A stretch of DNA of 64,000 bases from positions 82,975,093 through 83,039,092 of the forward strand of contig CM056724.1 of the NCBI GenBank assembly GCA_029844215.1. Direction: 5' to 3'. The stretch is from Przewalskia tangutica (lineage: Eukaryota; Streptophyta; Magnoliopsida; Solanales; Solanaceae). The translations under genes were made by a program, and so were the position numbers. How positions within the stretch are numbered: position 1 is the stretch's first letter; each line of letters starts with the position of its first letter. Positions 57,750-64,000 of this stretch are shown in pieces. The notes beneath the pieces are model-generated. The model was not told the origin of the DNA and searched no databases. It saw nothing but the letters and a program-made list of their open reading frames with translations.

Positions 57750-58546
57750 ACGCTTATACCTCAAGGAGGGCAACAGGCCTTGATAGGGCAAAAAGAGTAG
57801 CAAGAGCTACTAGTCGGACTCGAGAGAGTTGATAGGGCTTATGCCCGAGTATCTGGATATTGTCCGCGATCGTGAGTTCTTACGCACGAGTTTTGAGGCC
57901 CAGCACGAGCCTCCAGTTTCTCGATTAGGGAAGACTATAGGGTCATGAGGGAAGCAGTTATGTTATTGACCAAGATAGCGGTGCTACAGTTTCATCAGCA
58001 GGAGGTTATTCGGCCAGTACAGACAGGTGTACAGAGGGTAGAGGGCCAACGTGGAGATCAACGTAAGAGGGCTAGACCGGTTAGTTATCCCGGTGAGTTT
58101 TTGGACAAGCTGTCTCAGCAGCGAGTGAGATATTCGTCCCAGCCTACCCAGTACATACCCCGCAGCCCACAGGTGGGAGATTGGACCCCACAAGGTATTT
58201 AGGAGCCGGTCCAAGCTCCAGGGGTCGAGGTTTTCAGAGGAGCAGAGGATTTTCTCAGTCGAGGCCACTTTTTCCTCAGTGTTTCCGATGTAGTAAGCGT
58301 CATTTGGGGGAATGCCGTTATGGCATGAGTGCTTGTTTTTATTGTGACCGTCCGGGCCATATTCTGAGGGTATGTCCTTTTAGAAGGAGCACCGGTGAGG
58401 TGGCTCAGCCTATGAGGCCGGTAGTTGGTTCCCTTTCCTCGCGGTATGCGTCCCCGAGCGGGGTGTTGGATGTCGGCCCGGCCGTGGTAGAGGTCAGGGT
58501 GGAGTTTATAGTTCTGGAGGTCCTTCGAACCGCAGAGATGACGTGA
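57750..58546 (+). pseudogene. gag: gag remnant of G1, capsid core missing, zinc knuckle intact
   Basis: The start is damaged (no good ATG near 57750). An open stretch at 57945-58202 has REAVMLLTKIAVLQFHQQEV followed by a basic, Gln/Arg-rich linker. A shift leads to 58181-58546, with CFRCSKRHLGEC and an undamaged nucleocapsid knuckle CFYCDRPGHILRVC (58334-58375, CX2CX4HX4C), then RRSTGEVAQPMRP. As in B, the capsid core between the helix and the linker is absent. Such a protein could bind RNA but not assemble a particle by itself. Confidence 0.78.
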
Positions 58547-59172
58547 CTACTGGGCAGGATCAAGAGGCGACATCGCACGGGGTTACAGGTATATTTCGAT
58601 TCTTTTGAATCATACGTGCATTGATAGATTCAGATTTCGCCCTAGCATATATGTTTTCCCTTTGTTTCTAAGAGTTGTAAAGTGATAGTACCCCAGAGGT
58701 AGGGATACCTTGATTAGTAAAGTGAGAAGTTAAGAATGTTGACAAGAATGATAAGTGAACTGAGACTATAGTTGTGTAGAGTTCACAAGTTAAATTACCC
58801 CGTAACAGTGTAAGACCGATAGGGAAGGATGTATAGTAGAAATACTTTGGCTTATGTGACGAACCTCTAGTGAATGGGAGGATAGGGTGAGAAGTACTTT
58901 GAGATAAGAGAGAAATTTATTTCAGACTAAGAATAAGAGGTTAAGTGTGATGATGGGTCGGGTTATGGACTCATTTCGGGTCAGCCGATAGTATGGAATC
59001 GGGTGATGTCAGTTGGTAATGGTCACGCTATGTGATAGGGTCACGAGGATGCCAGGCCCAAGTTTAGTTAATCGTTGTACGAGTTTGTGGACACGTTCCA
59101 CCGGAATCAGGTCGTAAGGACCGAGAAGAGCCTTAACAGGAATGTAAGTAGCAATATGGCCAAGTTTGGATA

Positions 59173-59177
59173 GTAAC
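59173..59177 (+). repeat. Presumed left TSD of G2 (GTAAC)
   Basis: Bases just before the second LTR, within GGATAGTAAC of the G1 interior. The right partner is outside the window. Confidence 0.45.
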
Positions 59178-59662
59178 TGTTACACCCCGTAAGTCCAGGA
59201 CATGTATAAGAGGATGTACGTAAGGAATCAAGACTTGGAAATTAGTACGAAAGGAAGAATTGTTTTTCCGACGGGAAATGTTCCGAACGTCGGAAAGGAA
59301 AAATGTTCGTTGTTGAGAATTGGATTCTCAAAATGCATTATTTAAAGAGTATGGAACTCTTAACCTAAGGGAAATTTATTTTTTACGGATTTGGTCACGT
59401 GGGGCCCACCCGAGGAATTTTACGTTTTGTGGGACCCACGAGGGTTACGGAATTTTATGGACGAATGAGAGGGCGACACGTGGCACTCCTTCCACATGGC
59501 TTGGTCGAAATTGTGTAAGGGCAAAATGGTCATTGACCATGGTAGAAGATAAGTCTTCCAAAGCTTGATATTGTTGACAAGTCAACTTGTCCACCTAGGC
59601 TTGATCCAAGTGAAACCCATCCTAACCTCACATTTGTGGACATCTAAACCCTCCATTGTGTT

Positions 59663-59669
59663 TTATAAG
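59663..59669 (+). promoter_or_regulatory. TATA-like motif of LTR G2
   Basis: TTTATAA in GTGTTTTATAAGG, at the same place as in G1. Confidence 0.5.
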
Positions 59670-60406
59670 GTTACTACTAGTGCAAGACTAGCTCATTACA
59701 CTTAGAAAAATTTGAGAACATTGAGCTTAGCCTAGAAGAGCTCTCGGGTTTGGTCCTCCCCTTCACACAAAATTTTGTAATTTTGTTCCTTTGTCCACAA
59801 GACTTTAAACCAAGGTTCCTAAGAGTGTTGTAAGGTTATCTCAATAGAAAGATTTCGGAAAAACGGAGTTTTCACGTTAGTCGCAAGGCGGAAACTAATG
59901 GAGTTCTTCAACTTTGAAGTTGGAACTTGAAGATGGGTTCTTCACGGGCCTCTAAGGAGTGCTTGGAGCGGATTGGAACTTAAGGAAAGGAGCTAAGAAT
60001 TTCTAAGGCGCGACTTTGGATCTTGGAAATTTTAAGGGCTTGGAAATGTATCAATTTTGTCGTTTTAGTAGTTAAGACTTACTTATTGTTGTAGCTATGG
60101 ATTTTAGCAAGCATGTGTTATATAGTATGAAGTTTGATATGTTTATGGGCTATTGGAACCCTAATCCGAAAACTAGCATGTTTAGCTTTAAGATTGGAAT
60201 TCAAGTTGATTATTAGTTTAAGTCGTCGCATGTTGAATAAAGAAGGAAATTGTAGTTGTTGAAGTTGTTTATGACTAAATAACATGTTGACCTAAGAACT
60301 TGAAATTGGAAAAGGATTGGAAAAGACGTAGTGTTATTGGTTATATGTTGGCCGAGAATGGCTAGTGAATTATTATACTAGTTGGTATGAATTGTGGGAC
60401 AGAATT

Positions 60407-60430
60407 TTACACGTATTGTAAGGCGTGTAA
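60407..60430 (+). other. Conserved LTR hairpin in G2
   Basis: TTACACG, 10-nt loop, CGTGTAA. Confidence 0.7.
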
Positions 60431-61410
60431 TCCCCTTTGTTTGGTTGTTGTTTGGAGCCTTAAATGTGGCTTGTTGGTTATTGTATTCGGCCTTGAAAAA
60501 GGTGGCAAAGTGAGTAGAAACAAAGGAAGTGCTGCCCGATTTTCCGTAGAATTAGAGACCATATACTTAGTATTATTCTACGTTGAGACTAGAAGTTGAT
60601 AGTCTTGTTGTGACCATTATAGGTTGACACTTCTACGTACGGCGTATTCGGCTTAGCTTGTGGATATTAGCCGAAAAGGTATGTGAACTATCTCCTCTTC
60701 TAGCATGATTCCTTAAGACAAAGAAAGTACGTCCTACTCCTTAAATGATCCATTCCTTGGTTGTATTTGGATTGCCTAAAGTAGAAATTGTTCTATGTAC
60801 TTCCTTTGATTGTACTTTGATGTTTAAATTGTAAGTTGTATAATCCATTGCCTTAGTGAAGTTGGATTCTTAAAAGTGAAAGTATTTTACTTAAAGTACA
60901 TAGAGTCTTGAAAAGGAAGTGGTTTCCAAATCTTTTGGGCTAGTACCTTAGTCTCAAAATCCTAAAGGTCATTATAATGACTTTAGGGGAGTCAAAGGAG
61001 TGATTTACTTAATTGTTTTAAAAGAGGATAAATGACATGATTTAAGAGAAGTAACTTGTTTTAAAGGTGTGAGTTACTTGAGGTTTAAAAGTAGAAGAAA
61101 CTTGTTTTCTATACATTAAGAGACTTGAAGTTTTTTGAAAGTTTAGAACTTGATTTGTAAGTATGTGATACTTGGTTTTTAATAGTATAAGTCTCTTGGT
61201 TATAAAAGGAATGGATATGTCTAAAACCATAAAGGGTTATAACGGCTTTATGGGAAGTTGGTTATAACGGCTTTATGGAAAGTTTAAAAAGTTGTCTACT
61301 TTGAGTATTAGGCATAAGTTGCCTAGATTGTGAAAATTTGGAGTTACTTGATTTCAAGCTTTGAAATGAGTCTTTTAAAAGTGTAGTAGTTTACTTTGAA
61401 TAATAGAGAT

Positions 61411-62025
61411 GCCTTGATAAGTACTTTGGCTTGTTAATTGAGAATTATTCTATTTGTGCCTTGATAAGTACTTTGGCTTGATAAATTGAGAATTAGTCTA
61501 AGTGTGCCTTGATAAGTACTTTGGCTTGATTAATTGAGAATTAGTCTAAGGGTGCCTTGATAAGTACTTTGGCTTGCTAAATGAGAATTATTCCATGTGA
61601 TGCCTTGATAAGTACTTTGGCTTGATAAATTGAGAATTTGTCTAAGTGTGCCTTGATAAGTACTTTGGCTTGATTAATTGAGAATTAGTCTAAGGGTGCC
61701 TTGATAAGTACTTTGGCTTGCTAAATGAGAATTATTCCATGTGATGCCTTGATAAGTACTTTGGCTTGATAAATTGAGAATTTGTCTAAGTGTGCCTTGA
61801 TAAGTACTTTGGCTTGTTTAATTGAGAATTATTCCATGTGATGCCTTGATAAGTACTTTGGCTTGTTAATTGAGAATTATTCTATTTGTGCCTTGATAAG
61901 TACTTTGGCTTGATTAATTGAGAATTAGTCTAAGGGTGCCTTGATAAGTACTTTGGCTTGCTGAATGAGAATTATTCTATGTGTGTCTTGATAAGTACTT
62001 TGGCTTGTTTAGTTGAGAATTGCCT
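61411..62025 (+). repeat. 48-bp tandem repeat, about 13 units (G2)
   Basis: Same unit as in G1 with a 46-47-bp variant (CTTGCTAAATGAGAATTATT) that recurs at about 61570, 61710 and 61960. This suggests duplication of multi-unit blocks. Confidence 0.92.
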
Positions 62026-62124
62026 ATGTGTGCTGGAAATAGCCGGTTGTGTGCTATTGGTATATCAGTCGTTTCGGGGTCATTCCCCGGGTTTGTGGCA
62101 TTTGGATATTCCGTGGATTTGCTA

Positions 62125-62320
62125 CCCACGATGCGAGGAATACCTCATGCGGGTCCGTAAGGACTTATGCGGGTGAAATAGTCCCATGCGGGCGGGTCCA
62201 GCCTATGCGAGGAATACCTCATGCGAGTCCGTAAGGGCTTATGCAGGTGAAATAGTCCCATGCGAGGAAGACATCACGCGGGTCCACGCGGCCTATGCGG
62301 GTGAAATAGTCCCAGGAGTA
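62125..62320 (+). repeat. GTGAAATAGTCCCATGCG repeats (G2)
   Basis: Same motif series as 56575-56790. Confidence 0.8.
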
Positions 62321-63202
62321 GGATGGCTAAATGATACTGCGGGCGGATGGTCCTGTTTTGATCATGAGCTTCCTATTTTATATTGTAAGGATACTACTGT
62401 TTACTCTCATTGTTAGTAAGGCACAATGTGTTGTAATTTGATTATCATATATGTCCCCGGATTTGTTTGTGTTACCCTATGGTCATGCTTTTACGATGTG
62501 GGATTCCGGGGCATGAGACCACGTGGTATTTAGGACACAGGTGGGACTTGGTGTTCATGTATCCTTATTGGTGTTATTACATCATGGACTGCCGGCAGTT
62601 AGGAAGGATTCCACGGGCTTGATTGATATTATGGGCGTGAGACCCATAGTTATATTTGAGTAGTGACGTGGAGGGCTGCGTCCACGACTTGATATGTTGC
62701 TTATGTATTGTGTATTGTAGGTTGGTTATCATACATGTCTCTGCTTTGTTTAGTGTTATGATTTCATTCTGATGCTACTGTTCACATACTTGGTACATCC
62801 TTCGTCTTGACCTCCTTCGGGGTTGCGTTCATGCCGCGAGTTTAGGTAATGATTTGGTGATCGGCGGTGTAGGACCTGCTCGAGTTTTGGATAGCTCCTG
62901 CTCGAGAGTTTATCATTTTGGTATAGTTCCTTCGATCTGAGCTTTTGCTGATTATGGGTACGGCGGGGCCTTGTCCGTCATATTTCATAAAACTCTTAAG
63001 TGCGTGTTCATATGTGGGATTGGACTCGTATGCAGTGTAGTGTCTTTTATTATGTATATTATATGGCGGCCTTGTCGGCTTTGCCTCGCGTCCGCTGGTT
63101 TTAAAAAAAATGAGGTGTTATTTAATTTCCAGATTTGCTTAGTTGTTAAGGTAGAAGGGTGCCCAGGTAGGGCACGATCACGAGCGAGGTTGGGGTGTGA
63201 CA

Positions 63203-64000
63203 GTGGTATCGAGCGATCGGTCCTCGGAATGTTCTGAGCCGTGTCTAGTAGAGTCTTGATTATCGGTGTGTTGCGCGCCACACCCATAAACATGAGGCTA
63301 CAGGACATTTAGGAGTTGGTTTCTATTCTTCTCACTCTAAGATCGTGCCATGAAATTTGTGTTAGTAAGATAATTCCTCTCGACGTATTGTTGTGTTCTG
63401 ATTATGCCTCAGGAGAGCAACGGCTGCCAAAGGGCAAAGGAGTAGCGAGAGCTACTAGTCGGACTCGAGAGTTGATAGGGCTTATGCCTGTGTTATCTGG
63501 ATGTTGTTCATGATCGAGTTCTTCTTCGCGAGTTTTGAGGCCCCAGCACGAGCCTCGATTTCTCGATTAAGGGAGACTTTAGGGTCATGAAGGAAGCCAT
63601 TATGTTATTGACCAAGATAGCGGTCTGCAGTTTCGTCAGAGAGGTTATTCGGCGCAGAGCAGTGTACAGAGGGTAGAGGCGGTAGCGGAGATCTGCGTAA
63701 GAGGCTAGACCGGTTGGTTATTCGGTGAGTTTTGGACGAGTGCCTCGGCCGGGTGAGATATTCGTCCCACCTACCCAAGACATACCCCGCATCTCACGGT
63801 GGAAGATGGACCCACAAGGTATTTAGGAGCGGTCCAAGCTCGAGGTCGAGTTACCGGAGGAGCCGAGGATTTTCTCAGTCAAGGCCACCTATTCCTCAGT
63901 GTTTCAGATGTGGTAAGCATCATTCGGGGAATTGCCGTTATGGCACGAGTCTTTGTTTTTATTATGGCCGTCCGGGCCATATTCTGAGGGTATGTCCTTT
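63203..64000 (+). pseudogene. gag: Interior start and gag remnant of G2
   Basis: Damaged primer-binding segment GTGGTATCGAGC at 63203. A gag start is expected near 63403 (TTATGCCTCAGGAGAGCAACG), followed by stretches matching G1 (ATGTTATTGACCAAGATAGCG at about 63600) in broken frames. The zinc-knuckle DNA (GGCCGTCCGGGCCATATTCT) begins about 63960 and the window ends inside it. Same capsid-core deletion as G1 and B. Confidence 0.72.

Larger units (their letters stand above)
53731..59177 (+). mobile_element. Element G1 (B family), inserted in integrase gene of D
   Basis: LTR 53731-57551 (3821 bp) and internal region 57552-59177, which is interrupted by G2. Same family as B (TGTTACACCACATAAGTCC start, same gag deletion) but with an expanded 48-bp array and without the 68-bp array. 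The 3' parts lie to the right of the window. Confidence 0.85.
57552..59177 (+). mobile_element. Internal region of G1, 5' segment
   Basis: Primer-binding segment GAGTGGTATCTGAGCAG (one base changed), gag remnant, protease scrap (ALIDSDFALAY near 58615-58650) and shared module with degenerate inverted repeat (58965-59000). It stops at GGATAGTAAC, about 170 bp before the hairpin and polypurine tract that B has, because G2 begins there. Confidence 0.85.
59178..63202 (+). repeat. 5' LTR of element G2
   Basis: TGTTACACCCCGTAAGTCC to GGGTGTGACA. Longer than the G1 LTR, mainly through the larger 48-bp array. Confidence 0.88.
31749..64000 (+). mobile_element. Ty3/gypsy element D with gag-pol, split by E and G, right end outside window
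   Basis: 5' LTR 31749-34092 plus 49612-50069 (2802 bp without E), primer-binding site 50074, then gag, protease, RT, RNase H and the first part of integrase to 53730. Element G1 is inserted there, and the window ends inside it. The gag-protease-RT-RNase H-integrase order is that of Ty3/gypsy. The sequence style (ALIDPGST protease, FIDD RT box, NLRQRRWLELLKDYD in RNase H) suggests a plant chromovirus of the Tekay/Del kind, but the chromodomain would lie outside. It is the oldest plus-strand host of this half of the window. Confidence 0.88.
59178..64000 (+). mobile_element. Element G2 (B family), nested in G1, right end outside window
   Basis: LTR 59178-63202 (4025 bp) and the start of its interior to the window end. 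Because no polypurine tract precedes 59178, it reads as a second insertion into the G1 interior rather than as the 3' LTR of G1. A deletion that removed the end of the G1 interior is the alternative. Confidence 0.75.

Noticed and set aside
53731..59200. G1 as a simple LTR-internal-LTR element ending at 63202
   Set aside because: The second LTR is followed by another primer-binding segment and gag rather than by D sequence, and it has no polypurine tract before it. Nested insertion fits better.
1..64000. Host genes, tRNA, rRNA or a centromeric satellite block
   Set aside because: No host protein motif, no tRNA cloverleaf beyond the primer-binding sites, and no long uniform satellite were seen.

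Overview
This is repeat-dense plant nuclear DNA with no recognisable host gene, tRNA, rRNA or CRISPR array. Nearly all of it is a nest of Ty3/gypsy LTR retrotransposons with very long LTRs (about 2.8-4.1 kb). They share the primer-binding site TGGTATCAGAGC (initiator-Met tRNA type), 5-bp target-site duplications (TSDs) and TGTTA...GACA ends. Two halves of a broken Ty1/copia element are also present. A dicot, perhaps an asterid, is my guess from the style of the repeats. The sequence does not prove it.

Layout. 1-4134 is the LTR of a minus-strand gypsy element (M), with the 3' end of its internal region at 4135-4397. 4398-5345 is a minus-strand copia protease-integrase remnant. 5346-9389 is a low-complexity island with a duplicated 290-bp block and two arrays of a ~105-bp repeat. 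9390-10716 is a truncated plus-strand gypsy LTR plus internal start (C), which resumes at 29467-30455. Element B (10717-29461, TSD GTAAT) sits inside C. Element A (12282-21323, TSD CCTTA) sits inside the 5' LTR of B. 30456-31240 is a plus-strand copia connector-reverse transcriptase remnant. 31413-31748 is a minus-strand LTR scrap. Element D starts at 31749 and runs past the window end. It is the only element with most of gag-pol (gag, protease, RT, RNase H, start of integrase). Its 5' LTR is split by E (34093-49606, TSD ATATT), a tandem LTR-internal-LTR-internal-LTR array. Its integrase region is split at 53731 by G1, whose internal region is in turn cut at 59178 by a second copy, G2.

How the parts relate. 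A, B, C, E and G carry only gag scraps, sometimes a protease or integrase scrap, plus a shared ~350-bp non-coding block. They look like non-autonomous derivatives. D, with the same primer-binding site and related LTR modules, is the kind of element that could have supplied enzymes in trans. The copy here is itself broken by a stop codon, frameshifts, a substituted RNase H catalytic residue and two insertions.

Main observations. (1) The two copia halves and the two gypsy halves (M and C) break at matching places in opposite orientation. One ~26-kb inversion (about 4398-30455) explains both. (2) E is a three-LTR tandem with an outer TSD. (3) Near-identical copies differ repeatedly at CAG/CCAG motifs (CAG read as CG, CGA or CGAG). 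This looks more like methylation-linked sequencing error than mutation and may account for many apparent frameshifts. (4) Several small hairpins and one internal non-coding module are conserved across families.
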